A stretch of 64,000 bases of DNA from Stenotrophomonas lactitubi. Lineage in GTDB: Bacteria > Pseudomonadota > Gammaproteobacteria > Xanthomonadales > Xanthomonadaceae. Both the position numbers and the translations under genes were made by a program. Below the pieces are notes generated by a model that worked only from the letters and a program-made list of their open reading frames with translations, had not been told where the DNA came from and searched no databases. The DNA lies in contig NZ_PHQX01000001.1 of the NCBI RefSeq assembly GCF_002803515.1, forward strand, positions 2,046,001-2,110,000. The letters run 5' to 3'. Positions 1 to 7,761 of this stretch are shown one piece after another. How positions within the stretch are numbered: position 1 is the first letter of the stretch; each line of letters starts with the position of its first letter.

Positions 1-342
1 ACCGGCGACGCACGGGAGGTCCATCTGGTGTTCGGCGAGAAGCATCGCGAGCACGACTTCCTGTACCGCGAGCAGCTTCAGGACTGGCAGGCGCGTGGCG
101 TACTGGCTGGCCTGCACACCGCGTTCTCGCGCGATGCCGCGCAGAAGGTCTATGTGCAGCATGTGCTGCAGCAGCAGGCCGCGCAGATGCAGGATGTGCT
201 GGCCCGTGGCGGCCACATCTACCTGTGTGGCAACAAGAGCCACCTGGAAGGTGCGGTGCGTGCAGCCATCGACGCGATCGGCGGTGACGGCCATTGGGAT
301 GCCCTGCGCGGCGAGGGCCGCACCCACTGCGAGCTGTATTGA
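1..342 (+). CDS. Diflavin reductase (CysJ-like), C-terminal fragment
   Basis: The reading frame is open from the first base and ends with TGA at 340-342, so the gene starts outside the window. The visible 113 residues are the NADP-binding end of a ferredoxin-NADP reductase domain: FGEKHREHDFLYREQL, then AFSRD, then KVYVQHVL, then a GHIYLCGNKSHL segment, and a final ELY with the aromatic C-terminal residue usual in this family. Such domains close NADPH-sulfite reductase flavoproteins and related diflavin reductases, which move electrons from NADPH through FAD and FMN to a partner. The N-terminal domains are not visible, so the substrate cannot be named. It converges on modC, and the gap is filled by two REP palindromes. 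Confidence 0.75.
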   Translation, partial: TGDAREVHLVFGEKHREHDFLYREQLQDWQARGVLAGLHTAFSRDAAQKVYVQHVLQQQAAQMQDVLARGGHIYLCGNKSHLEGAVRAAIDAIGGDGHWDALRGEGRTHCELY

Positions 343-358
343 GGCGCCTCGCCCAGGG

Positions 359-422
359 GTAGAGCCGGCCGCTGGCCGGCTGCTCCGGATTCCGTGGTTG
401 CCGGCCAGCGGCCGGCACTACC
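359..422. repeat. SMAG/REP palindrome, copy 1
   Basis: A GTAG-started imperfect palindrome with arms GCCGGCCGCTGGCCGGC and GCCGGCCAGCGGCCGGC, ending in CTACC. This is the form of the S. maltophilia GTAG (SMAG) repeats. It sits between convergent genes, where such elements often act as transcript ends or mRNA stabilisers. Confidence 0.8.
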
Positions 423-430
423 ATCACAGG

Positions 431-496
431 TCAATCGCCGACGATTCGCCCATCCACCACCCGTGCAACCTGCTGGCCGAACACCGCCACGTCCTG
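431..496 (-). pseudogene. Duplicated 3' end of modC
   Basis: Read on the minus strand, this stretch encodes a copy of the last ModC residues (GQQVARVVDGRIVGD and stop), as the intact gene does 155 bases away. Similarity ends abruptly at about 496. No start codon or remaining domain is present, so it is a non-coding relic of a tandem duplication that also copied the adjacent REP. Confidence 0.75.
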
Positions 497-512
497 ATTG
501 AACCGCCCTTCG

Positions 513-577
513 GGTAGTGCCGGCCGCTGGCCGGCTGCTCCGGATTCCGTGGTTGCCGGCCAGCGGCCGGCACTACC
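513..577. repeat. SMAG/REP palindrome, copy 2
   Basis: Nearly identical to the palindrome at 359-422, offset by 155 bases, and starting with the canonical GTAGTGCCGGCC. It lies immediately downstream of the modC stop codon. Confidence 0.8.
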
Positions 578-585
578 ATCACAGG

Positions 586-1254
586 TCAATCGCCGACGAT
601 TCGCCCATCCACCACGCGCGCTACCTGCTGGCCGAACACCGCTACGTCCTGCGGATCGTGGCTGATCAGCAGCAGCGGAATACCGGTTTCATCCAGCACG
701 GTTTCCAGCTCTTGTCGCAGGTGCTGGCGCAGGTCGTGGTCGAGCGCTGCGAACGGCTCGTCCAGCAGCAAGGCCTGCGGCCGGGTCACCAGCGCTCGTG
801 CCAACGCCGTACGCTGGCGCTGGCCACCGGATACCTGTGACGGCAGCAGATCCGCCACATGCTCGATACGGAACGCCTGCAACCACTGCTCAACTGCCTC
901 GATACGGGTCCCGCGCCGCGGATTCAACCAACCCCGCTCAAGCCCGAACGCCACGTTCTGGCGCACGCTCAGGTGCGGGAACAGCGCGTAATCCTGGAAC
1001 ACATATCCCAAGCGACGACGCTGCGGTGGCAGATCAATCCCAGCACCTGCATCGAACAACGCCTGCCCGTGCAGGCGCACATGTCCGTGCTCCGGGCGCA
1101 ACAGACCGGCCACCGCTTTCAGCGTCAGGCTCTTGCCGGCGCCCGAGGGCCCGAACAGCACCACCTGCCGCTGCTTACACTGCAGTGCCACGTCCAGTTC
1201 GAAGGTCTGGCCGGATGCCTGCAATCGCCGCTGCACCTGCAGGTCAAGCCACAT
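586..1254 (-). CDS. modC: Molybdate ABC transporter ATP-binding protein ModC
   Basis: ATPase of the molybdate importer on the cytoplasmic face of the inner membrane. The 222 residues hold Walker A (GPSGAGKS, about residue 35), the Q-loop (FQDYALFPHLSV), the ABC signature (SGGQRQRTALARAL), Walker B (ALLLDEP) and the switch His (LLISHD). The protein is much shorter than E. coli ModC (about 350 residues): it stops after the nucleotide-binding domain and lacks the C-terminal molybdate-binding (MOP/TOBE) domain. It overlaps modB by 11 bases and is last in modABC. Molybdate supply fits the Moco genes and nitrate reductase upstream. A copy of its 3' end lies just beyond. Confidence 0.93.
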   Translation of the reverse strand: MWLDLQVQRRLQASGQTFELDVALQCKQRQVVLFGPSGAGKSLTLKAVAGLLRPEHGHVRLHGQALFDAGAGIDLPPQRRRLGYVFQDYALFPHLSVRQNVAFGLERGWLNPRRGTRIEAVEQWLQAFRIEHVADLLPSQVSGGQRQRTALARALVTRPQALLLDEPFAALDHDLRQHLRQELETVLDETGIPLLLISHDPQDVAVFGQQVARVVDGRIVGD

Positions 1255-1927
1255 CGCGCAGCTCCCGGCGGCGCCCGCCCACCAGCCGTGCGGCCAGCAG
1301 CAGGATCACGATGCATACCACCGACGTCAGGATCACCAGCGCATTCGCCTTGCCATCCTGCCCCGCCTGCACCGCTTCATAGATGGCGATCGACAAGGTC
1401 TGCGTGCGGCCCGGAATGCTGCCGGCCACCATCAGCGTGGCGCCGAACTCACCCATCGCCCGTGCGAACGCCAGCAGCAGGCCAGCCAGAATTCCGCGCC
1501 ATGCCAGCGGCAGGGTAATGCGGAAGAACACCGCGGCTTCGGACACGCCCAGCGTGCGCGCGGCCTGCTCCAACTGACCATCCACTTCTTCGAATGCGGC
1601 GCGTGCCGGCTTGAACACCAGCGGCAGTGACGCTACCGCGGCAGCGATCACCGCCGCCTGCCAGGTAAATACCAGGTTGATACCGAACCACGACTGCAGC
1701 CAGGCACCGATCGGGCCATTGCGCCCGATCAGCACCAGCAGGTAGTAGCCCAGCACCGTCGGTGGCAGCACCATCGGCAGGGTCAGTATCGAATCCAGCA
1801 GTTCGCGGCCGGGAAAGCGCCGTCGCGCCAGCAGCGCGCCAAGTGCCACGCCTGCTACGAGATTGATCGCGGTGGCCCAGCCGGCCACCTTCAACGACAA
1901 CCCCAGTGCACTCCAGTCCAGGTCCAT
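1244..1927 (-). CDS. modB: Molybdate ABC transporter permease ModB
   Basis: Inner-membrane channel subunit of the molybdate importer (227 residues). Several hydrophobic spans are evident, and the ABC-permease coupling loop is present at about residues 130-165 (EQAARTLG, then a span ending AFARAMGEFGAT), as in ModB/CysT family permeases. The LPMVLPPTVLGYYLL segment at about residue 50 is typical of ModB. It starts three bases after modA and overlaps modC, so the three genes are almost surely co-transcribed. Confidence 0.94.
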   Translation of the reverse strand: MDLDWSALGLSLKVAGWATAINLVAGVALGALLARRRFPGRELLDSILTLPMVLPPTVLGYYLLVLIGRNGPIGAWLQSWFGINLVFTWQAAVIAAAVASLPLVFKPARAAFEEVDGQLEQAARTLGVSEAAVFFRITLPLAWRGILAGLLLAFARAMGEFGATLMVAGSIPGRTQTLSIAIYEAVQAGQDGKANALVILTSVVCIVILLLAARLVGGRRRELRDVA

Positions 1928-1930
1928 CCG

Positions 1931-2674
1931 TCAGGGCTTGCCGAACCCGTGCTTCTGCAGGATCGCCTGGCCCTGCGCCGAGCGAACGAACGCCGCGAAG
2001 CGCTTGGCTTCCACCGGCTGCGTGCTGGCCTGCACCACCGCGAGCGGATAGGCGATGCGTCCGGCAACCGGAACGTCGAACGCGCGCCGCACGCGATCCG
2101 GCATCGCCTGCGCGTCGGTAGCGTAGACAAAGCCCGCATCCACCTCGCCCCGTGCCACGTAATCCAGCGACTGCCGCACGTTCTGCGTACTGATCACCTT
2201 GCCCTGCACTGCCGGCCACAGCTTTGCGGCCTGCAGCGCACCCTGCGCGTAGCGGCCCACCGGCACGCTGTCCGGGTTGCCCAGTGCAATGCGCTGCACG
2301 CCGGCACCCGCCAGATCGGCCAGTGCGCGCGGCGGCGCCTTCGCCTGCGGCGGCACCACCACCCACAGCGCGTTCACTGCGAAGACCGCACGCGTACCCG
2401 CTGCCAGCAGCTTCTGCTGCGCCGCCTGGTCCATCGTTGTTTCATCGGCCGAGGCGAACACATCCACCGGCGCGCCCCGCGCGATCTGCTGCAGCAGCAC
2501 GCCGGAAGCAGCAAAGTTGAAGTCGACCTTGCTGCCCGGGTTTGCCTTCTCATAGGCGGCGCCCAGCTCGCGGAAGCTCTCGGTCAGGCTGGATGCCGCC
2601 GACACGGTCAGGTTGCCCGCCCACGCAGGCAGCGAGACCAGCAGCCCCAGAAACACCATTGCGCATCGCTTCAT
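1931..2674 (-). CDS. modA: Molybdate-binding periplasmic protein ModA
   Basis: Periplasmic receptor that hands molybdate to ModBC. The 247-residue protein starts MKRCAMVFLGLLVSLPAWAG, a classic Sec signal peptide cleaved after AWA. The mature part begins LTVSAASSLTESF, the ModA/WtpA ligand loop in which the serines bind the oxyanion, and has FNFAASGVLLQQI further on. I chose the ATG at 2674 because GGGAGG lies just upstream; a TTG eight codons earlier would overlap the fnr stop. It follows the regulator gene by 20 bases and precedes modB by three. Confidence 0.94.
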   Translation of the reverse strand: MKRCAMVFLGLLVSLPAWAGNLTVSAASSLTESFRELGAAYEKANPGSKVDFNFAASGVLLQQIARGAPVDVFASADETTMDQAAQQKLLAAGTRAVFAVNALWVVVPPQAKAPPRALADLAGAGVQRIALGNPDSVPVGRYAQGALQAAKLWPAVQGKVISTQNVRQSLDYVARGEVDAGFVYATDAQAMPDRVRRAFDVPVAGRIAYPLAVVQASTQPVEAKRFAAFVRSAQGQAILQKHGFGKP

Positions 2675-2694
2675 CGTCGCCTCCCAGGCCAGGT

Positions 2695-3471
2695 TCAATC
2701 GGGGTCGTTCTCATCTGCAACGGCCAGCGCCGCCAGCCGGTCGGGTTGCAACAGCAGGATCTCGCGCTGCTTCACCGCAATCACACCGTCATCGCTCAGC
2801 CGCCGCAGCACCCGGCTGGCCGTCTCCGGCGCCATCCGCAGATAGTTGGCGATCTCGGTGCGGGCCATGGTCAGGTTGAAGCGGGTCGCGGAAAAACCAC
2901 GCCGTGCATAACGGGCCGACATATCCAGCAGGAACGCCGCCATCCGCTCTTCGGTGCGGTGGTTGGCCGCCAGCGTGGCGACCTTGCCAATCTCCGCACT
3001 GAGCAGGCTGAACAGCTTCGCCTGCAGCCCCGGCATGCGGGTGGCCAGCAGGCTCAACTTGGGGAACGAAATGCGGCACAGGTGCACCGTATCCAGTGCC
3101 ACCGCGTTGCAGGGGAAACGCGAGCCATGAATCGCGTTGAGCCCGATCACCTCGCCCGGCAGCGCAAAGCCCAGCACCTGTTCGTTGCCCTGGCTGTCAT
3201 CGACGAAGGTCTTGACCATGCCTGCGCGCACCGCCGCGATGGAATCGAAGGCCTCTCCCGCGCGGAAAATGTAGTCGCCCGCATGGAACGGCCCTACATG
3301 GTCAACCAGCACATGCAGTTCGCCCAGCGCCGTCTTGTCATAGCCCTGCGACATGCACGCATCGGAGAAGGCACAGGTGCTGCAGAAATGCAGCGCATCG
3401 CCATCATCGGCGGCGGCGGGATTCGGCGTGGTGCGGCCGGGTCTGGCCTGGGAAGGCGGAGTCGAAGACAT
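2695..3471 (-). CDS. fnr: FNR/ANR-type anaerobic regulator
   Basis: Oxygen-sensing transcription factor of the CRP/FNR superfamily, 258 residues. The N-terminal iron-sulfur ligands are present as C-x2-C-x5-C at residues 30, 33 and 39, with the fourth cysteine at 121 (FPCNAVAL), matching the E. coli FNR spacing, so a 4Fe-4S cluster is expected. A cAMP-binding-like beta roll follows, then a helix-turn-helix whose recognition helix has E-x2-SR (PETASRVLRRL), the residues that read TTGAT-N4-ATCAA. Sites of this kind occur before narK and hemN in this window. The start at 3471 is the methionine nearest the conserved region; earlier in-frame ATGs lie inside hemN. Probably co-transcribed with hemN, 11 bases upstream. 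Confidence 0.92.
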   Translation of the reverse strand: MSSTPPSQARPGRTTPNPAAADDGDALHFCSTCAFSDACMSQGYDKTALGELHVLVDHVGPFHAGDYIFRAGEAFDSIAAVRAGMVKTFVDDSQGNEQVLGFALPGEVIGLNAIHGSRFPCNAVALDTVHLCRISFPKLSLLATRMPGLQAKLFSLLSAEIGKVATLAANHRTEERMAAFLLDMSARYARRGFSATRFNLTMARTEIANYLRMAPETASRVLRRLSDDGVIAVKQREILLLQPDRLAALAVADENDPD

Positions 3472-3482
3472 CGGGACAGCAC

Positions 3483-4706
3483 TCAAGCGATGGCGGCCGC
3501 CGGCCGGAAGCATGCGGCCATCATACGCCACAGCAACCGCCCTTCCTCGGCCAGGCGAAGCACGCCGCCGTCCCAGCGCGCCCAGCCACGCGCGAGCAGC
3601 GGTGCGAGTGCGGGCAGGGTCTCGGCGAAGCATTCATCGAACGGAACATCATTGCGCCACTCGAAGGCGGCAGCATCCAGCGCATGGTCGCAGGCGATGC
3701 TCTGCGCGACCTCGGCAGCCAGGCGTTCCCCCTCGGACAGGATCAGGCCCGCGGCCACGCCCATATGCCCCGCGTGCAGGCGGGCCTGCCAGCGCGCCAG
3801 GTCATCTTCCGTCCGGTAGAACACCTCACCGATCTGGCTGCATGCCGCAAGGCCGATGCCGATGAAATCGCTGCGATCGCGGCGCGGCACGCCGGCCAGA
3901 TCGCAATGACGCTGACCGTCACCCGGGCCGTTCGGATCCGGCAGGTCGCCGCGCTGGTGATGGTCACCACCGATACCCACATAGCCCGCCTCGCGCAGCA
4001 ATCGCCACGCCTGCAGCCAGCGTTCCGATGAGGGATGCTCAGGCAGCGCGCATGGCGCCGGCAGCAGCACGCGCTCGGGCGCATCTGCCAGCACGGCCTG
4101 CAATCGCCCGATGAATCCCGCATCCTCCGCCGCAGGTACACGCAACTGGTAGTAGCGCGCGGTAAAGCCCGCGTCGCGCGCCTGCGCCAGCACTGCCGGG
4201 CCAGGTGCATCGGCACGATCGATCACGTTCAGCCGGGTGCAGCCCACCGCGCGCAGTTGTGCCGGCGCCACGGCGCTGCCGGCATCCAGCCGCACCTCCA
4301 CCTGCGGCCGGGCCACGGTGCGCAGGTGCCGCGGCACTGCATCCAGCAACTGCCCCAGCAGCGCCGGCGGCAGTGCTTCGGCAAGGCCCAGCTGCAGCAC
4401 CATCGCCACCACCTCACGGTCCTCGGCCAGAACATCAGCCTGCAGGCGCAACGCGGCCAGCAACGTGTCCAGATAGCGTTCGGCCGGCACGTCGCGGCCC
4501 ATGCGGCCGGTCTGGAAACCCAGCGTCAGTCCACGCGGAATCAGGTGCTCGTTGCTGGCGCGCACGGCGGCACGCCAGCCGCTTTCACCGAAGCCGGCAC
4601 TGAACTGGTCGGGCGGCGGAAACAGCACGTGGCGGGGTTGCCGCAGCAATGCCGCCTGCAGCGCAGTGTCCTCGCTCGCATCAACATGGAAGCTCATGGC
4701 GGTCAT
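3483..4706 (-). CDS. HemN-family protein lacking the radical-SAM cysteine motif
   Basis: A homologue of oxygen-independent coproporphyrinogen III oxidase (407 residues). The N-terminal segment (FPPPDQFSAGFG) and the whole C-terminal part align with HemN: GGDHH where HemN has GMDHF, then SDFIGIGLAACSQIGEVFY, the RWQARLHAGHMG segment, and QSIACDHALD. The essential HIPFC-x3-C-x2-C loop that binds the 4Fe-4S cluster and SAM is absent: the corresponding place reads LIPRGLTLGFQTGRMG without a cysteine. The normal oxidase reaction therefore looks impossible. It is not obviously decaying, since the frame is open throughout. It sits between narK2 and fnr behind an FNR-type site. A second ATG three codons in (4697) has a better-spaced GAGG. 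The present function is unknown. Confidence 0.8.
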   Translation of the reverse strand: MTAMSFHVDASEDTALQAALLRQPRHVLFPPPDQFSAGFGESGWRAAVRASNEHLIPRGLTLGFQTGRMGRDVPAERYLDTLLAALRLQADVLAEDREVVAMVLQLGLAEALPPALLGQLLDAVPRHLRTVARPQVEVRLDAGSAVAPAQLRAVGCTRLNVIDRADAPGPAVLAQARDAGFTARYYQLRVPAAEDAGFIGRLQAVLADAPERVLLPAPCALPEHPSSERWLQAWRLLREAGYVGIGGDHHQRGDLPDPNGPGDGQRHCDLAGVPRRDRSDFIGIGLAACSQIGEVFYRTEDDLARWQARLHAGHMGVAAGLILSEGERLAAEVAQSIACDHALDAAAFEWRNDVPFDECFAETLPALAPLLARGWARWDGGVLRLAEEGRLLWRMMAACFRPAAAIA

Positions 4707-4732
4707 CCTCGCGCGTTCCTCTTCGCACAGCC

Positions 4733-4746
4733 CTGATCGAAATCAA
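4733..4746 (-). promoter_or_regulatory. FNR/ANR box upstream of the hemN homologue
   Basis: Minus strand TTGATTTCGATCAG, one mismatch from TTGAT-N4-ATCAA, ending 26 bases before the hemN-like start. The FNR-type regulator encoded just downstream is the obvious candidate to bind it, which would make hemN-fnr(-modABC) autoregulated. Confidence 0.65.
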
Positions 4747-4767
4747 GCGTGACGCATTGCCCTGAGG

Positions 4768-4793
4768 TTGCCGGCCAGCGGCCGGCACCACCA
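4768..4793. repeat. SMAG-like REP half-element
   Basis: GCCGGCCAGCGGCCGGC palindrome, with GTGG in place of GTAG, directly beyond the narK2 stop and before the hemN FNR box. It may separate the nar transcript from the hemN-fnr-mod transcript. Confidence 0.6.
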
Positions 4794-4794
4794 T

Positions 4795-6126
4795 TCAGGT
4801 GCCGCGCGCACGATCGACCGCCGCCGCATCGATGGCCTCCGGCAGGTCGGTCTCGCGATCGATCTGCGGGAAGTGTCGACGCTCCATCCGGCGGATGGCG
4901 AAGTGCATCCACGCCAGCGCGGCGGACACCACCACGAACAGCAGCATGAAACAGCTGCTCCAGATACCCAGCGCATCGTTCAACGCACCGAACACGATCG
5001 GCAGGATGAAGCCACCAAGGCCACCGATCATGCCCACCACGCCGCCCACCGCCCCCACGTGCCGGGGGTAATACACCGGGATGTGCTTGTAGACCGCAGC
5101 CTTGCCCAGTGACATGAAGAAGCCCAGCACGAACACCAGCACGGTGAACATCACCACGCCAATGGCCAGGTGGAAGTGGATCGGACCATGGATGCCCTTC
5201 ACCACGTACTCGGTATCGGGGTAGGCCAGCAGGAACGTACAGATGGCCGAGACGCCGAAGGTCCAGTACATCACCCGGCGCGCCCCCATCCGGTCCGACA
5301 TCCAGCCGCCCACCACGCGGAACAGGCTGGCCGGGATCGAATAGCACGCGGCCAGCATGCCGGCGGTGCCGACGTCCATGCCGTACGCGCCCACCAGGTA
5401 ATGCGGCAGCCACAGCGCCAGTGCCACGAAGCCACCGAACACGAAGAAGTAATACAACGAGAACCGCCATACCTGCAGATTCTTCAACGGTGCCATCTGT
5501 TCTGCGAACGGCACCGGCTTCACCCCATCACGGCGCCGCTTCTCCAGCGAGGGGTCTTCCTTGCTGAACAGGAAAAACAGCACCGCCGTGATCGCCAGTG
5601 CCACTGCCCACACCTTGGCCACCATCATCCAGCCCGCCGCCACCATCACCATCGGCGCCAGCAGTTTGGTGACTGCCGCACCGATGTTGCCGGCACCGAA
5701 GATGCCCAGCGCCGTGCCCTGCTTGCTGGCCGGGAAGAACTTGGACACGTAGGCCACGCCTACCGAAAAATTGCCACCGGCAATGCCCACGCACAACGCG
5801 GCGAACAGGAATTGCGGGTAGGTGTGCGCATGGGTCAGCATCCAGGTGGCGACCGCGCCACACAGCATCACCAGCGCCATCACCTTGCGGCCACCGAACT
5901 GGTCGGACCAGATGCCCAGGAACACACGGCTGACCGAGCCGGTCAGCACCGGGGTGGCGATCAGCAGGCCGAACTGGGTGTCGGTCAGGCCCAGCTGCTC
6001 GCTGATCTGGATACCGATGATGGAGAAGATCATCCACACCGCAAAGCACACGGTGAACGCGAACGTGCTCAGCCACAGCGCACGCTGCTGCTGCCCGGCA
6101 CTGGCGGGGGCAAGGGCCTGGTTCAT
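4795..6126 (-). CDS. narK2: Nitrate/nitrite MFS transporter, NarK1-like
   Basis: Inner-membrane major facilitator protein of the nitrate/nitrite porter family, 443 residues with about 12 hydrophobic spans. Diagnostic segments are an early LGIWSDQFGGRKVMA loop and the nitrate-porter glycine motif GIAGGNFSVGVAYVSKFFP, with a second such loop GGWMSDRMGARR. It differs from the other narK of this cluster and resembles the shorter NarK1 type, often regarded as a nitrate/proton symporter, whereas the E. coli-like type exchanges nitrate and nitrite. AAGGAGG stands four bases before the ATG. It follows the parvulin gene by 24 bases and probably ends the nar operon, as a REP lies right after its stop. 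Confidence 0.9.
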   Translation of the reverse strand: MNQALAPASAGQQQRALWLSTFAFTVCFAVWMIFSIIGIQISEQLGLTDTQFGLLIATPVLTGSVSRVFLGIWSDQFGGRKVMALVMLCGAVATWMLTHAHTYPQFLFAALCVGIAGGNFSVGVAYVSKFFPASKQGTALGIFGAGNIGAAVTKLLAPMVMVAAGWMMVAKVWAVALAITAVLFFLFSKEDPSLEKRRRDGVKPVPFAEQMAPLKNLQVWRFSLYYFFVFGGFVALALWLPHYLVGAYGMDVGTAGMLAACYSIPASLFRVVGGWMSDRMGARRVMYWTFGVSAICTFLLAYPDTEYVVKGIHGPIHFHLAIGVVMFTVLVFVLGFFMSLGKAAVYKHIPVYYPRHVGAVGGVVGMIGGLGGFILPIVFGALNDALGIWSSCFMLLFVVVSAALAWMHFAIRRMERRHFPQIDRETDLPEAIDAAAVDRARGT

Positions 6127-6150
6127 GCAACCTCCTTCCTCAAGAGTGGG

Positions 6151-7050
6151 TCAGCCGATTTCGGCTTCGGCTTCGATCTCATCCAGCCCGCGTACCGGGT
6201 AGCGCTCCTGCAGCTGCAACAGGTAGGCCTGCACTTCGCGCTGGCGCACCTGCAGCTCCAGGTAGTCACGGATCTGTGGCAGCACTGCGTCGAACGGCAG
6301 CGGCTGCCCTTCCTCGCGCCCATCGATGCTGACCACGTGGTAGCCCCAGCGTGATTCCACCGGGAAGCCGGCCAGGCCCTCGCGCAGGCGGAACACCTGG
6401 CGATCGAACTCCGGCGTGGTCTGCCCACGCTGCAGCCAACCCAGGTCACCGCCCTCGCTGCTCGACGGGCAGCGCGAATGGCGCAGGGCGAAGTCGGCGA
6501 ACAGGTGCGGCGCTTCCTTCAGTTCATTGGCCAAGCGCTCGCCCTCGGTGCGCGCCTCCAGGCGCCCGGCCACATCATCGGCCGGCGCGGCCAGCAGGAT
6601 ATGGCGCAGGCGCACGCGGTCCGGCGAGCGGAATCGTTCCGGGTTCTGTTCGAAATACCGTTGGCAGTCCTCGTCGGTCGGCACCCGGTCTTCAATTGCG
6701 TCTTCCAGCAGTTGCTGGATCAGCACTTCCTCATCGCTTACCCGGCCGCCGGCTGGCGCCAGCAGGCCCAGGCGCTGTGCTTCCAATCGCAGCAGTTCAC
6801 GCACCACCAGTGCGCGTGCCGCCTCGGCACGCGACTGTTCCGGGCGCAGCGCCCGATGGTGTTGCATCTCGCGGGCGATGTCGGCCTCGCTGATCGCCGT
6901 GTCCTCCACGAACAACCGGCACGGTGCCGGTTGCCCAAGCGAGCGCGGACCCTGCTCTGCCCCGTCATGCTGGTGCTGGTGGGCCTCGGCCGGAACAGGC
7001 TGGGTGGAATCGATCACGGTGATCGGCAGGAACTTCGGCAGGCTGCCCAT
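6151..7050 (-). CDS. Parvulin-type peptidyl-prolyl isomerase of the nar operon
   Basis: A 299-residue protein with a PpiC/rotamase domain in its C-terminal half: RVRLRHILLA (about residue 145), FADFALRHSRCPSSSEGGDLGWLQRGQ, and the closing SRWGYHVVSIDGREEG. The N-terminal half is helical and acidic, as in SurA/NifM-like proteins, and there is no signal peptide, so it should act in the cytoplasm. A PpiC-type gene also follows narI in Pseudomonas aeruginosa, suggesting a folding role in making nitrate reductase, but I know of no proven client. GGGAG lies six bases before the ATG, and narI ends three bases upstream. Confidence 0.88.
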   Translation of the reverse strand: MGSLPKFLPITVIDSTQPVPAEAHQHQHDGAEQGPRSLGQPAPCRLFVEDTAISEADIAREMQHHRALRPEQSRAEAARALVVRELLRLEAQRLGLLAPAGGRVSDEEVLIQQLLEDAIEDRVPTDEDCQRYFEQNPERFRSPDRVRLRHILLAAPADDVAGRLEARTEGERLANELKEAPHLFADFALRHSRCPSSSEGGDLGWLQRGQTTPEFDRQVFRLREGLAGFPVESRWGYHVVSIDGREEGQPLPFDAVLPQIRDYLELQVRQREVQAYLLQLQERYPVRGLDEIEAEAEIG

Positions 7051-7053
7051 GGC

Positions 7054-7761
7054 TTACTCCCGCGGTCCGTAACGCAGCGCCGCCTGGCGACGGCGCACCA
7101 CTTGGTATGGCCGCCACAGATAGCTGACCGGAATGCTCCAGACGTGCACCAGACGGGTGAACGGCGCGATCAGGAACAGGGTCAGGCCCAGGAAGATGTG
7201 CATCTTGTAGACCCAGCTGACGCCCTCGATGTAGTCAGCGGCACCGGCACGGAAGGTCACGATGTGCTGCGCCCACTCGGCCAGCTGCACCATCACCCCA
7301 CCGTCCAGATGTCCAGCCGACACGCGGATGCTGTACAGGCCAAGACAGAGCTGGGCGAACAGCAGCACCAGCACCAGGGTGTCGCCGAAGCTGCCGGTGG
7401 CGCGCACGCGGGCGTTGGTCAGGCGGCGCACCAGCAGGATGCTGATGCCGATGAAGCACAACGCACCGAACACGCCGCCCACCACCATCGCCAGCATCTG
7501 CTTCTGCGAGGAGGTGATGAAGTGCTCGTACACCACGTGTGGGGTCAGCAGGCCCACCAGATGACCACCCAGGATGGCCAGGATGCCGATGTGGAAGCAG
7601 TTGCTGCCGATCCGCATGCCCTTGTCCGACAGCATCTGGCTGGAACCGGTGCGCCAGGTGTACATGGCCTTGTCATAGCGCGCCCAGCTGCCGATCAGCA
7701 GCACCGCCACGGCGATGTATGGGTAGTACTGGAAAGCGAATTGATGCAGGTAGTAGTTCAT
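7054..7761 (-). CDS. narI: Respiratory nitrate reductase gamma subunit NarI
   Basis: Membrane di-haem cytochrome b that oxidises quinol and passes electrons to NarH. It has 235 residues with five hydrophobic spans; the starts of the spans NYYLHQFAFQYYPYIAVAVLL and HIGILAILGGHLVG are typical. Histidines in HIGILAILGGH and in YKMHIFLG through TRLVH correspond to the haem ligands. I chose the ATG at 7761 because it begins MNYYLHQF, has GAGAGG before it, and overlaps the narJ stop by four bases; the longer frame upstream only shadows narJ. Confidence 0.95.
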   Translation of the reverse strand: MNYYLHQFAFQYYPYIAVAVLLIGSWARYDKAMYTWRTGSSQMLSDKGMRIGSNCFHIGILAILGGHLVGLLTPHVVYEHFITSSQKQMLAMVVGGVFGALCFIGISILLVRRLTNARVRATGSFGDTLVLVLLFAQLCLGLYSIRVSAGHLDGGVMVQLAEWAQHIVTFRAGAADYIEGVSWVYKMHIFLGLTLFLIAPFTRLVHVWSIPVSYLWRPYQVVRRRQAALRYGPRE

